Below, in pieces: positions 45,937 through 53,958 of a stretch of DNA of 64,000 nucleotides. The translations under genes were made by a program, and so were the position numbers. The first letter of the stretch is position 1. The number at the start of each line of letters is the position of its first letter. The stretch lies in contig DASXFC010000060.1 in assembly GCA_036489775.1 (NCBI GenBank), positions 9,853-73,852 of the forward strand, given 5' to 3'. The notes under the pieces were generated by a model, which worked only from the letters and a program-made list of their open reading frames with translations, was not told where the DNA came from and ran no database searches. This DNA comes from Bog-473 sp036489775. Its GTDB lineage: Bacteria > Actinomycetota > Acidimicrobiia > Acidimicrobiales > RAAP-2.

Positions 45937-46650
45937 CTACTTCTTGGCACGTCGGCTGCCGCCGTGCCAGTCCTCCTGAACGCCGACCTGGTTGACCTCC
46001 ACGCCGAAACTGGCGAGCTGAGGCCGCTCACGAAGGCTGCGCTTCAGCTCGGCAAAGCCGCCGAAACTCGCCAGTCCGACCACGTTGTCCCAGAGCCTTA
46101 GCGCGTCAGCCTCGTCTGGAAGCCGGCTGATCACCGGACCGAAAAACGCGACGCCCTCGGGCGGTTGGAACTGGATGATGGGGGTGCCGACATCCTTACC
46201 CGTCAAGCTCAGTGCCTCTTCGGTCTCCCGTCGCAGTTCGGGGTCCAAGGACGTGTCGTCCAGGGCCTCCATCAAGGCCGACGGCAGGCCAACCTCGGCC
46301 AAGATCGGCTCGAGGAATGCCCGGCTCCCTCGATCCTCGCCTTCGTCTGGATCAGTGTCGAAGACCTGGGTGCCGATTGCCTCGTAGAGGGGACCAACTG
46401 CATACCGGCCATAGTCGGCTCGGACCCGGGAGGCCACTCGGAGCAGCTTGAGCCCCGCGATGTGCCCGGCTTCGTAGCCAGGGGGGAAGTGGCTGTCGTA
46501 GTCGACCGCCGAGTTGACCATCCGCAGCGAAATGAGCCGCCAGTCCACCGTGTAGTCCCGCTGGGCCATGACCAGCCGAACCCATTTGCTGGTCATCCAG
46601 GCAAACGGGCAGACCGGGTCGAAGTAGAAGTTGATGTCGGAGTCGGTCAC
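45937..46650 (-). CDS. DsbA-fold protein, mycothiol-dependent nitroreductase (Rv2466c-like)
   Basis: A 237-residue thioredoxin-fold protein. The family motif FDPVCPFAWMTSKWV stands where relatives carry CPWC, so the resolving Cys is replaced by Ala and only one active Cys remains. The later VGTPIIQFQPPEGVAFFGPVISRLP matches Rv2466c-type proteins, which use mycothiol. It ends the redox operon that begins with an ECF sigma factor at 50023. GTG start. A mycothiol-dependent single-Cys mechanism is inference. Confidence 0.85.
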   Translation of the reverse strand: MTDSDINFYFDPVCPFAWMTSKWVRLVMAQRDYTVDWRLISLRMVNSAVDYDSHFPPGYEAGHIAGLKLLRVASRVRADYGRYAVGPLYEAIGTQVFDTDPDEGEDRGSRAFLEPILAEVGLPSALMEALDDTSLDPELRRETEEALSLTGKDVGTPIIQFQPPEGVAFFGPVISRLPDEADALRLWDNVVGLASFGGFAELKRSLRERPQLASFGVEVNQVGVQEDWHGGSRRAKK

Positions 46651-46662
46651 GGCCCGCTCCTC

Positions 46663-47151
46663 TTAAGCCGAGGCGCTGGCGTGTTCGCGCAGGTACCGGA
46701 TCAGGCCGACGACATCGTCGGGCACGAGCCGCCCGATGGCCCCGCTGGAGTAGACGCCGATCACCACCCGGCCGTTCGGGTCGAGCACGAACCCGGTCGA
46801 CTGTAGGTACGTCGGGTCATCGTTGACGAAAGCGCCGGTCACCTCGGCGACGGCACGGGCGTCGGCGGAGTGCCCGACAGGGAAGGTGAGACCGTGCTTG
46901 TCGATGAGCTCCTGGGTGGTGGCCTCGTCGTCGACCGAAAGGGCGACCACCTTGGCCGCAACTTCGGCCAAGCTCTCGGTCGCACGTTGGAAGGCGCGCA
47001 GCTGGGCATTGCAGTATGGGCACCACGAACCCCGGTAGAACAGGACGACGCCGAATCCGCCGGCAAGGGCGTCGGGTAGGGCCAGGGTGTCGCCGCCGGG
47101 CAGGGCCACGGTGAGATTCGGGAACTGGTCTCCTGGGTTGAGCAAGGCCAT
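46663..47151 (-). CDS. Peroxiredoxin (AhpC/TSA family)
   Basis: A 162-residue thiol peroxidase with the peroxidatic Cys in YRGSWCPYCNAQLRAFQ, a variant site in which the second Cys of the CPYC pair could act as a resolver. LSVDDEATTQELIDKHGL and FVLDPNGRVV are typical downstream segments. ATG 47151 with GGAGATT upstream was chosen. It sits between a DsbA-like gene and a monooxygenase gene in a redox operon. Confidence 0.9.
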   Translation of the reverse strand: MALLNPGDQFPNLTVALPGGDTLALPDALAGGFGVVLFYRGSWCPYCNAQLRAFQRATESLAEVAAKVVALSVDDEATTQELIDKHGLTFPVGHSADARAVAEVTGAFVNDDPTYLQSTGFVLDPNGRVVIGVYSSGAIGRLVPDDVVGLIRYLREHASASA

Positions 47152-47220
47152 GGCAATCTCCAATCAGATGAGAAGTGAGGAGTTCGTCGGGATCAGCAAT
47201 GCATGAGTTCGACGGCCCGT

Positions 47221-47517
47221 CTACTTGACGGCGATGACGTCGATGAGGCGGATGTCCGGGTCCTTCGCCAGCAAGTCAGGGGCGACCTGGCCGAGCGCGG
47301 TGGGGATCTCGCCGTCCAGGTGGGCTTGGCGGGCCTCCTCGGTCTCGAACGAATCGAAGATGCCGTACTCGGTGTCGCTGATCTTGAAGGCGTACCACGT
47401 GACGGTGCCGATCTCAGCTACCGCCAGCGCCCGGCCGGCTTCGAGGAACGCCCCCAGTTGTGCGCCTTTATCCGGCTTGGCTTCGAGTAGGGCGAGCAGT
47501 CCGAGTTTCACGGTCAT
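47221..47517 (-). CDS. Antibiotic biosynthesis monooxygenase family protein (ABM)
   Basis: A 98-residue ferredoxin-like small protein: LLALLEAKPDKGAQLGAFLEAG at the N-terminus and TWYAFKISDTEYGIFDSFETEEARQAH in the centre (split by strand) are typical of the ABM/putative quinol monooxygenase family. An AAGGAG ribosome site precedes ATG 47517. Its association with peroxiredoxins suggests quinone or reactive-species handling, by context only. Confidence 0.87.
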   Translation of the reverse strand: MTVKLGLLALLEAKPDKGAQLGAFLEAGRALAVAEIGTVTWYAFKISDTEYGIFDSFETEEARQAHLDGEIPTALGQVAPDLLAKDPDIRLIDVIAVK

Positions 47518-47594
47518 TTTGGTCTCCTTTGTTCGGGAACGGTCGTCCGGGTCGATGATCGCCACAAGATCGCCAGGCGCGGGAGTCATGCACG

Positions 47595-48356
47595 TCAAGC
47601 ATCGCCTACGGTCCAGATCTCGCCCGTCTCATCCCTGAGGAGCTGAGCGAGCATTGACCGAGCGGAGTGCTTGGGGGTGATAAGCGAGCCCTCTTCGTAG
47701 GAGACCCGGAAGTGCTCGTGCAGGACGGCGCCGATCTCTTCAGGCGGCTGGCTGCGGATCCACCCTTGCATGGCGGTATCGACTGAGCCGGGCCGGTAGA
47801 CGTTGACTGTCACCCCGCTCCCGGCCAGCTCAGCCGCCAGGTTGACGGTGTGGGCTTCGAGCGCGGACTTGGTTGCGGCATAGGCGTTCATTCCCACCAT
47901 GGCCCCGGGGTGGGCGGCGATGCCGCTTGAGACGTTGACGATCCGACCCCAGCCCCGATCAAGCATGGAAGGCAGGACCGCCTGGGCGAAATGAAACGGG
48001 GCATCGACGTTGACCGCGAACGCCGAGGCCCACGCCGCAGAGGGCGCTGTGACAGTCGGCCCCATCGGCTGGACCGTCGCGGCGTTGTTAATCAGGATGT
48101 CGACCGGCCCGAGTTCCTTTTCGGCCTGAGCCGCCGCCTCGGCCACCGCTGTGGGATCGCCGACGTCGGCCTGGAGCACGACCGCGTTGCCGCCATGGGC
48201 TCGCACTGCCTCGGCCGCCTCGTCCAGCTGGCTGAGCGAGCGTGCCAGCAGTGCCACCTGGGCGCCCCCGGCCGACAACTCGAGGGCCACGGCCCGCCCG
48301 ATACCCCGGCCTGCCCCGGTTACCAGGGCGACCCTGCCCTCGAACGGTTCGGTCAT
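47595..48356 (-). CDS. Short-chain dehydrogenase/reductase
   Basis: A 253-residue SDR: TGAGRGIGRAVALEL, the NNAATVQPMGP strand and catalytic YAATKSALEAHT. The end does not carry the usual DGG. The ATG at 48356 overlaps the stop of the upstream peroxiredoxin-like gene by four bases (ATGA), so it belongs to the redox operon. Substrate unknown; a carbonyl product of oxidative damage would fit. Confidence 0.88.
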   Translation of the reverse strand: MTEPFEGRVALVTGAGRGIGRAVALELSAGGAQVALLARSLSQLDEAAEAVRAHGGNAVVLQADVGDPTAVAEAAAQAEKELGPVDILINNAATVQPMGPTVTAPSAAWASAFAVNVDAPFHFAQAVLPSMLDRGWGRIVNVSSGIAAHPGAMVGMNAYAATKSALEAHTVNLAAELAGSGVTVNVYRPGSVDTAMQGWIRSQPPEEIGAVLHEHFRVSYEEGSLITPKHSARSMLAQLLRDETGEIWTVGDA

Positions 48357-49015
48357 CGAGAGGTGACGGCGTCCAGTGCGGCCAGGATCTGGTCGGGCTC
48401 GGACCGGGTGGTGTAGTCGGGATGGACGTCGATCCATCGGACCACGTGGCCGGCGTCGACGATGACCGCGGTCGGCATCGGCAGCCCGCTGGTGCCATCC
48501 GCGTTGACCGCGGTCAGGTCAAGTCCCAGCTCCAGCTGGGCCGCTTGCGCTTCGGAGGACGGCGCCGTGAGGATGCCGAGGGACTTGGCCACCTGGTTGG
48601 CCGGGTCCGAGAGCACGGTGAAGGTCAACTCATTCTTCTCCTGGGTGCTCAGCGACCCGTCCGGCGCCTGCGGGCTGAGGGCGACCAGCACCACGCTGCG
48701 GCGAGCCAACTCGGGGACCAGCTCCGCCTGGTAAGTGTTTAGGGCGATGTTGCAATAAGGGCACCAGCCGCCCCGGTAGAAGACCAGGACCGACACCTGG
48801 TCGCCCAACGCCTTATGCAGGGCAGTGGTCGCACCGTAGGGGTCGATGAGTTCGGCGTCGGGCAACGTGGCACCCACCGCGATGACCCCTTCGGGCACTC
48901 CCTTCGCGGCTAGCTCGGCCTGCTCTCGGGTAAATGCGCCCATCACCTCGTTCGTGGGCTGGGCCGCCATCGTCTCGACGAGTTGGCTCACCTGCTGGGC
49001 GATCGTGGTGGTCAT
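48353..49015 (-). CDS. Peroxiredoxin-like family protein (AhpC/TSA)
   Basis: A 220-residue thioredoxin-fold peroxidase-like protein with an about 50-residue helical N-terminal extension (TREQAELAAKGVPEG). The active segment is FYRGGWCPYCNIALNTYQ, followed by SPQAPDGSLSTQEKN and PMPTAVIVDAGHVVRWIDV. An AGGAG lies nine bases before the ATG. It begins the redox genes downstream of the sigma/anti-sigma pair; the 97-bp gap before it may hold a sigma-dependent promoter. Confidence 0.88.
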   Translation of the reverse strand: MTTTIAQQVSQLVETMAAQPTNEVMGAFTREQAELAAKGVPEGVIAVGATLPDAELIDPYGATTALHKALGDQVSVLVFYRGGWCPYCNIALNTYQAELVPELARRSVVLVALSPQAPDGSLSTQEKNELTFTVLSDPANQVAKSLGILTAPSSEAQAAQLELGLDLTAVNADGTSGLPMPTAVIVDAGHVVRWIDVHPDYTTRSEPDQILAALDAVTSR

Positions 49016-49112
49016 GGGTCGTGCTCCTCGGGATCTCAGGATCGGGCGGGCCGTTGACGGGAACCGCTAGAAGGTAAGTGTCGGCGGTAGCCCCGGTCTT
49101 ACCTCTCTCGTC

Positions 49113-49355
49113 CTACCTCTTGCGTCCGAGGGAACTGGCTGGACCGGCAATCACCGCTAGCAACCCCTCGAAGTCCTGCACACACGGATTGCAGCTCGAC
49201 AGGTGGGCGGCAACCCCAGGGAACTGTTCTGCCGCGTCGCCGTGAGCCAGCTCACGTTCCACGTAGCGGTCGAGCAGCTCGAACGTCTCGGCGCAGCCAG
49301 CGTCTGCAGGATCGGTCTTCAAGAATCGCTCTAGTGACCCCCAGCTGCTGCTCAT
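49113..49355 (-). CDS. Zinc-finger anti-sigma factor (ZAS-type)
   Basis: An 80-residue protein with HLSSCNPCVQDF, the HxxxCxxC motif of zinc-containing anti-sigma factors, preceded by a C/ELLDRYVERELA helix. There is no transmembrane segment, so it is soluble and fits RsrA-like redox sensing. It overlaps the sigma gene by four bases, which indicates coordinated production. It would hold the sigma factor until oxidation releases zinc; that mechanism is known for the family, not shown here. Confidence 0.86.
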   Translation of the reverse strand: MSSSWGSLERFLKTDPADAGCAETFELLDRYVERELAHGDAAEQFPGVAAHLSSCNPCVQDFEGLLAVIAGPASSLGRKR

Positions 49356-50023
49356 GCCTGCCTCGAAGCGTCGGTTTCCAGATAACCCTTAGTGACCAAC
49401 GAGGCCCGCAACTTACGTCTGGCGTCGAAGAGGGCCTTGTAGATGGCGTTGCGGTTGGAGCCCAACTCGATAACTAACGCATCCAGCGGGGTGCCATTGA
49501 GCACGATCGCCACAAAGATCCGGCGCTGGCGCTCGGTGAGCTCATCGTCGACGGCGCGATGCAGCGCGGCAACCACGTCTTGCCACTCCGCGACACGACC
49601 AGGATCCAGACCAAACCGGTCCGGTAGCCGGTCCCAGTCCTCGGCATCCATTGGCGCGGCCGGTTTCTGCCAGAAGTGGCGGCCGATCTTGGTCGATACT
49701 TCGAAGATGGCGAACTTGCAGGCCCAGGTAGTGAAGCGGCTCTCACCGCGGAACTGGGTGGCCTTGGCCACTACGCCGACCACGGCGTCGGCGGCGGCCT
49801 GGTAGGCCAGGTCCTCGAGCTCGGGACCGGCGATCGGCAGCTGGCCGTGGCGGCGGCGGACCTCGCCCCGAGCCACCCGCAGCAACAGCTCATGCAGTCG
49901 GGCCACCGTCTCGTCATACGCCGGCCCGTTGCTGTCCAAGCCCCGGAGCCATGCGGCGGACTCGGGGTCAAGCGACCGGATTTCGACGGGGCACTCGGGG
50001 CTGGTTGGGTCGGCTGATGCCAC
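49352..50023 (-). CDS. ECF RNA polymerase sigma factor
   Basis: A 223-residue ECF-type sigma factor. Region 2 includes VAKATQFRGESRFTTWACKFAIFEV, and region 4 includes LTERQRRIFVAIVLNGTPLDALVIELG with a helix-turn-helix. There is a long N-terminal segment (about residues 1-50) before region 2. It is coupled to a zinc anti-sigma gene and upstream of peroxiredoxin genes, so it probably governs a thiol-oxidative-stress operon. Confidence 0.9.
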   Translation of the reverse strand: MASADPTSPECPVEIRSLDPESAAWLRGLDSNGPAYDETVARLHELLLRVARGEVRRRHGQLPIAGPELEDLAYQAAADAVVGVVAKATQFRGESRFTTWACKFAIFEVSTKIGRHFWQKPAAPMDAEDWDRLPDRFGLDPGRVAEWQDVVAALHRAVDDELTERQRRIFVAIVLNGTPLDALVIELGSNRNAIYKALFDARRKLRASLVTKGYLETDASRQA

Positions 50024-50079
50024 TTCACCGATCCTAAGTGGAGGGCACGACGATGCCCTCGTCAGCGCCGGAGCTGATG

Positions 50080-50640
50080 TCAGTGATCAGGATTCTCCCG
50101 GTTCCCCGACACTTCGATCCCATCCAGAGGACCGCGGTTGGTCAACCAGAGCAGCAGGTCCGACCGCGTCAAGGTCGATCCACCACTTCACCGTCCTGTC
50201 GGTGGCGCAGAGGTGGAGGGTCCCGCCGAGACCTACGACGCCCAAGACCGGGGAGGAACTCGACGAAGAACTCCTCGATCTCGGCCTTGCCCACGTCCCC
50301 ATCCAGGGGATCTGGTCCTTCGTCATCACCAGCCAAGGCGTGCTGGGCATCCCGGCGGTGGATTGCCACCTCGATTGCCAGACGCCGGCACCACCAGGCC
50401 ACTCTTCGATCACCGGTGGATGAGGACGTCCAGGTGGAAGCTTCGGGGTTTTCGGCTCCCAGAGCAGCGAGAGTCCGGACCAGGGACCCGATGTACCCCG
50501 CCGCGAGGTCAGCCACGTTCTTCGGTGCGGGATCGAGGAACTCCAAGGGCGGCGAGCACGAACTGCTCACGCTCGAAGGCGTCCAACACACCTTTCCAGG
50601 GTTGTGGAGCCACGCTCGCTCTCATATCGCTGACCCGTCG
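50080..50640 (-). pseudogene. Mycothiol-dependent maleylpyruvate isomerase-like protein, decayed
   Basis: Pieces of one protein lie in different frames: VLDAFEREQFVLAAL, then NVADLAAGYIGSLVRTLAAL and WWCRRLAIEVAIHR with EIEEFFVEFLPG, then GVVGLGGTLHLCATDR, and finally LLLWLTNRGPLDGIEVSG. The order is that of MDMPI-type mycothiol enzymes, but at least three frame changes separate them and no start was found. The HxxD-type helix (IHRRDAQH) is preserved. The gene is dead or the assembly is badly wrong here. Its loss fits general decay of this junction. Confidence 0.75.
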
Positions 50641-50691
50641 GGCAATGGACGATGTACTCAAGGGGAGCTCTTCATGCTCTCGTGGGGAAAT

Positions 50692-50727
50692 GCGAGGACC
50701 GGGAGCGAATACGCTCCCGGTCCTCGC
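50692..50727. terminator. Strong hairpin terminator
   Basis: Arms of 16 bases (50692-50707 and 50712-50727) pair perfectly around AATA. It lies 20 bp beyond the stop of the lactonase-like gene (50747). The stem is GC-rich; a good T-run is lacking on both sides, so it may act as a bidirectional terminator or stabiliser. Confidence 0.75.
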
Positions 50728-50746
50728 TCTGAGCAGAGCTGCTGAA

Positions 50747-51940
50747 CTAGTTCCCTGTGGTGACGATGCCCGCGGCGTGTGCGCCAACGGGGAGCGCAAC
50801 AGGAGAGCTTGGAAGCTCGGTGAGGTTTCCTCCGCTGACGGCGAAGGCAGCCACGGTCCCTGCTTTACTCTCGTCCACATACAGTGTCCGACCGTCGTTG
50901 CTCAGGCGGGCATCCACGGCACCCCCGCTGTTGCTGACAGGCGTGCTGCCGAGGAGCGTCAGAGTCCCGTTTGGCGCGATGGCGTAACGAGAAATCTCAC
51001 CCGATGCCGTGTTCACCGTGAACAGAAACTGGCCATTGTGGGTGATCTCGATCCAACATGGCGCCGTCTGGTCGTCCGCGAACGGGCTGGTACCAATCGA
51101 CTTTAGCGACCCGTTGTAGGTGACGTTGAAGGCCGAAATAGTTCCCGTGCCGGCCCCCACGTTGTGGGCGTTGGAAACGAAGAGTTGCTGGGGATTTGTC
51201 GGCCGGAACTCGCTGCCGAATGGCCCAAGCCCCTGTGCAGGGGAAGGAGACCCCGGGGCGGCGGACAGGAGCCCATCTCTTCCGACCACAAAGCTGTCGA
51301 TCTCGGATGGGCCGACGCGTGTGCCCACGAGACTGGTCCCGGTCGAGTTGAAGAGCACATCACCTGGCTGAGAGCCGTTGGGAAGGGACACGGTCGAGTG
51401 GGCCAGCGGCTGGATCTGTCCAAAGGGGTTCAATACGAAACCGGTGTAATTCGGGCCCACTGCGCCGGCATTGGCGACGTAGACCAGGTTGTCGTGCACC
51501 GCGATGCTGACCGGTGTGGGTCCGTTGGAAGAGACCACTTGGTTGAGCTGCAGAGCACCGTCGGGTTCGGTTCTCAGGATCGACACTTGGTTGCTGCCCG
51601 CATCCACCGCGAGCAAGAACCGACCGTCTGAACTGACCTGGATCGCCCCCTGGGAAGCCAATCCCGCACCCGTACCGGCGCCACCTGCTGTGAACGGTGA
51701 GCCCGCGAGCGGCGTCAGCGATCCATCCACGTGGCGATCGAACCCGCTAATGCTATTCGTCCCCGCCGTGTTGTCGTCGAGATAGACGTGCCCAACCACC
51801 GGATTCGAGTTGCCTGGGCTGTAGTTGCCGATAGGGGCTGCGTTGGCCGCGCCAGCGCCCAGCGTACCGAGAAGACCGACGCCACTAAGCGTCCCGACGC
51901 CAAGCGCAAGTCGCACGGCCCTTTTGAAGTGCTTTCGCAT
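50747..51940 (-). CDS. Exported lactonase-like beta-propeller protein
   Basis: A 397-residue protein. Its signal peptide has basic RKHFKRAVR, a hydrophobic stretch and the cleavage region AGAANAAP. The mature region has repeated blades such as GRFLLAVDAGSNQVSIL, DNLVYVANAGAVG, and FLFTVNTASGEISRYA, as in the 6-phosphogluconolactonase-like (YbhE) family. The ATG at 51940 with GGAGGAAAG is chosen. It is divergent from a TetR gene, and an operator-like site lies 87 bp upstream. True substrate unknown. Confidence 0.86.
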   Translation of the reverse strand: MRKHFKRAVRLALGVGTLSGVGLLGTLGAGAANAAPIGNYSPGNSNPVVGHVYLDDNTAGTNSISGFDRHVDGSLTPLAGSPFTAGGAGTGAGLASQGAIQVSSDGRFLLAVDAGSNQVSILRTEPDGALQLNQVVSSNGPTPVSIAVHDNLVYVANAGAVGPNYTGFVLNPFGQIQPLAHSTVSLPNGSQPGDVLFNSTGTSLVGTRVGPSEIDSFVVGRDGLLSAAPGSPSPAQGLGPFGSEFRPTNPQQLFVSNAHNVGAGTGTISAFNVTYNGSLKSIGTSPFADDQTAPCWIEITHNGQFLFTVNTASGEISRYAIAPNGTLTLLGSTPVSNSGGAVDARLSNDGRTLYVDESKAGTVAAFAVSGGNLTELPSSPVALPVGAHAAGIVTTGN

Positions 51941-52026
51941 TTGTTCTTTCCTCCATGAGTTTCGAAGGGTACGAGCTACCCAACACAAGTACTGTCTCCG
52001 TGCGATGGGAAAGCGTTACATGTCAG

Positions 52027-52040
52027 ACAAACCGGTCTGT
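52027..52040. promoter_or_regulatory. TetR operator site 1
   Basis: ACAAACCGGTCTGT is a near-palindrome with one mismatched pair and shares 12 of 14 bases with the second site at 52139. It lies upstream of the lactonase-like gene, near its likely -35 region. Repression by the divergent TetR is the natural reading. Confidence 0.7.
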
Positions 52041-52138
52041 TTGTTTCTGACGACCGAGATGATTAGATATCCCTTATGACTAGGACTTTCTGACGAAGGC
52101 GCGAGAACTCGCCGATCGCCAATAGTTTCTGATTCCGT

Positions 52139-52152
52139 ACAGACTGGTCTGT
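52139..52152. promoter_or_regulatory. TetR operator site 2
   Basis: ACAGACTGGTCTGT has six-base arms around TG. It sits directly before a TACCAT -10 element (52153-52158), and the GTG start of the TetR gene comes six bases after that element. The site would overlap the promoter spacer, which fits autorepression of a leaderless message. Confidence 0.75.
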
Positions 52153-52164
52153 TACCATAAATTC

Positions 52165-52749
52165 GTGGGAACCAAGGTAAGTGAGTCGACGAGTGCCCGA
52201 GATCGCATCATGGAGACCGCGTCGACGCTGTTTTACGCCGAGGGCATCCACACCGTCGGCGTCGATCGCGTCGTGCACGATTCCGGCGTGGCCAAAGCAA
52301 CGCTCTACCAGCATTTCCGGTCGAAGGAGGAACTGGTGGCGGCGTGTTTGCGGCAACGCTCCGCTGACTGGCGTCGCTATTTTGCAGAACCCATCCTCTT
52401 GAGATCGGGTTCTACGGTTGCCCGGGTGACCAAAGTCTTCGACGCCTTGAATCGTTCGGTATCAATGCCGGACTTCCGCGGCTGTCCCTTCATCAATGCC
52501 GCCGCCGAATACCCCGGGCACGACGGCCCGGTGGCAGAGGTCATCCGAAGCCACCGGGCCCAGGTCCGTCAGCTGTTCGCCGAACTGGTCGCCCCTCTCC
52601 CGTCCGCCTCACATCGAAACGAGCTCGTCGACCAGCTCGTCCTCCTCTACGACGGGACGATGATCAGCGCTCAGCTCGATCCGAAGTCCAAACCCCACCG
52701 ATCGGCAAAGGCGGCGGCGCGCCTCCTCGAAGACAAGACTGCCCATTGA
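52165..52749 (+). CDS. TetR family transcriptional regulator
   Basis: A 194-residue one-component repressor. The DNA-binding domain contains RIMETASTLFYAEGIHTVGVD and SGVAKATLYQHFRSKEELV in separate helices. The C-terminal part has FRGCPFINAAAEYPGH, seen in TetR members with C-terminal domain PF16925-like. The GTG start has no ribosome site but follows a -10 element by six bases, which suggests a leaderless transcript. Two operators lie in the divergent intergenic region. Confidence 0.92.
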   Translation: MGTKVSESTSARDRIMETASTLFYAEGIHTVGVDRVVHDSGVAKATLYQHFRSKEELVAACLRQRSADWRRYFAEPILLRSGSTVARVTKVFDALNRSVSMPDFRGCPFINAAAEYPGHDGPVAEVIRSHRAQVRQLFAELVAPLPSASHRNELVDQLVLLYDGTMISAQLDPKSKPHRSAKAAARLLEDKTAH

Positions 52750-52780
52750 CGATTTTGGTGGGATCCGAAGGACAGCGACG

Positions 52781-53383
52781 ATGCTGAACAGCCCGTCGAC
52801 CGGACAGATCGATCTCGAGCGGCTCCGGGCTGGCGACGAGCACACCTTCATCGAACTTGTCCGACGCCACCACGATGCGATGGTGCGGGTCGCTCGCTCG
52901 TTCGTACCGAGCCACGAGGTGGCAGAGGAGGTGGTGCAAGACACCTGGTTGGCGGTCTTGCGGGGTCTGGCTGGATTCGAGGGTCGGTCATCCTTCCAGA
53001 CATGGTTGTATCGGATCCTCATCAATCGCGCCCGATCCTCCGGCGTACGTGAACATCATCACGTTCCGATCGGCGACGACGAGAGCAGCTTGGACTCCAA
53101 TCGGTTCGATCAGGGTGGTCAATGGTCATTGCCGCCCGAACACTGGGTCGACGATCTGGACGAGCGGCTTTATGCCGGAGAGTTGTCGGCGTCGATCTGG
53201 TCCGCGCTCGATGAACTTCCGGTCCAGCAGCGAAGCGTTGTAGCACTCCGTGACCTCGAGGGTTTGCGAAGCACCGAAGTCTGTGATCTGTTGGACATCA
53301 CTGCGGCGAATCAGCGAGTGCTACTTCATCGAGGTCGAAGTCGAATGCGTGAAGCCCTCGAGACTAAGTTCGGTAAGCTCTGA
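52781..53383 (+). CDS. ECF RNA polymerase sigma factor
   Basis: A 200-residue ECF sigma factor. Region 2 contains HHDAMVRVARSFVPSHEVAEEVVQDTWLAV (two segments) and FEGRSSFQTWLYRILINRA; region 4 contains LDELPVQQRSVVALRDLEG and a final helix VLLHRGRSRMREAL. The start is near the TetR gene, 31 bp away. It is followed directly by a zinc anti-sigma gene with a one-base overlap (TGATG). The stimulus is unknown. Confidence 0.93.
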   Translation: MLNSPSTGQIDLERLRAGDEHTFIELVRRHHDAMVRVARSFVPSHEVAEEVVQDTWLAVLRGLAGFEGRSSFQTWLYRILINRARSSGVREHHHVPIGDDESSLDSNRFDQGGQWSLPPEHWVDDLDERLYAGELSASIWSALDELPVQQRSVVALRDLEGLRSTEVCDLLDITAANQRVLLHRGRSRMREALETKFGKL

Positions 53384-53646
53384 TGGTTGTGTTTCGTCGT
53401 CGCCCCCCTCTCGCGTGCCAGCAGGTCGTCGAGCTTGTCACGGAGTACCTCGAAAATGAATTGTCTGCCCGTGATCGCCGTCGGTTCGAAGCCCACCTGC
53501 GCCACTGCCAGCATTGCACCGAGTACATCGACCAGATGCGTACCGTCATCCGCCTGACCGGGAGCCTCACCCCCGAGGACCTAAGTCCCGAGGTGGAGGA
53601 CGAGCTTCTTTCTGTGTTCCACCGGTGGAAGTCTGGAAACTCATGA
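53383..53646 (+). CDS. Zinc-finger anti-sigma factor (ZAS-type)
   Basis: An 87-residue soluble anti-sigma-like protein. CQQVVELVTEYLENELS is the N-terminal helix of the zf-HC2 family and HLRHCQHCTEYIDQ carries the zinc-binding HxxxCxxC. It has no membrane anchor and is coupled to the upstream sigma gene. Sequence is similar in plan to the one at 49113, but the two pairs are distinct. Confidence 0.9.
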   Translation: MVVFRRRPPLACQQVVELVTEYLENELSARDRRRFEAHLRHCQHCTEYIDQMRTVIRLTGSLTPEDLSPEVEDELLSVFHRWKSGNS

Positions 53647-53958
53647 TCTATCTCCTCCGAGAAGACCATGGCTCCGTACCCGAGAGCACGCACGTTTCTG
53701 ACCGGCGAGGCGTCACGACATTGAATATGGCAAAGGGTCAGCTCTCGGCGAGGACAGTTCCGATCATGCATATTTAGCTCGTTCCGGGCGGTTAATTCGA
53801 GTTTCCCACAGACCCTGACCCGACCTTCTTGTCTGAGCTAGTTCATTGCCGTCCGTAAGGATCTGCGGCGTTGCTGTAATTGTCAGCCACCCAACTGACC
53901 ACTTGCGTACCGGCGTCGGCATTGAGACGTGTTTCTGCGTGTACGAATGCCGACGAAG
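53647..53958. other. Intergenic region, no gene seen
   Basis: This 312-bp space separates the convergent anti-sigma and nucleotidyltransferase genes. No persuasive coding frame, RNA or terminator hairpin was found. Confidence 0.5.

Noticed and set aside
53674..53790. Coding frame after the second anti-sigma gene
   Set aside because: Short overlapping frames have no ribosome site or family pattern.
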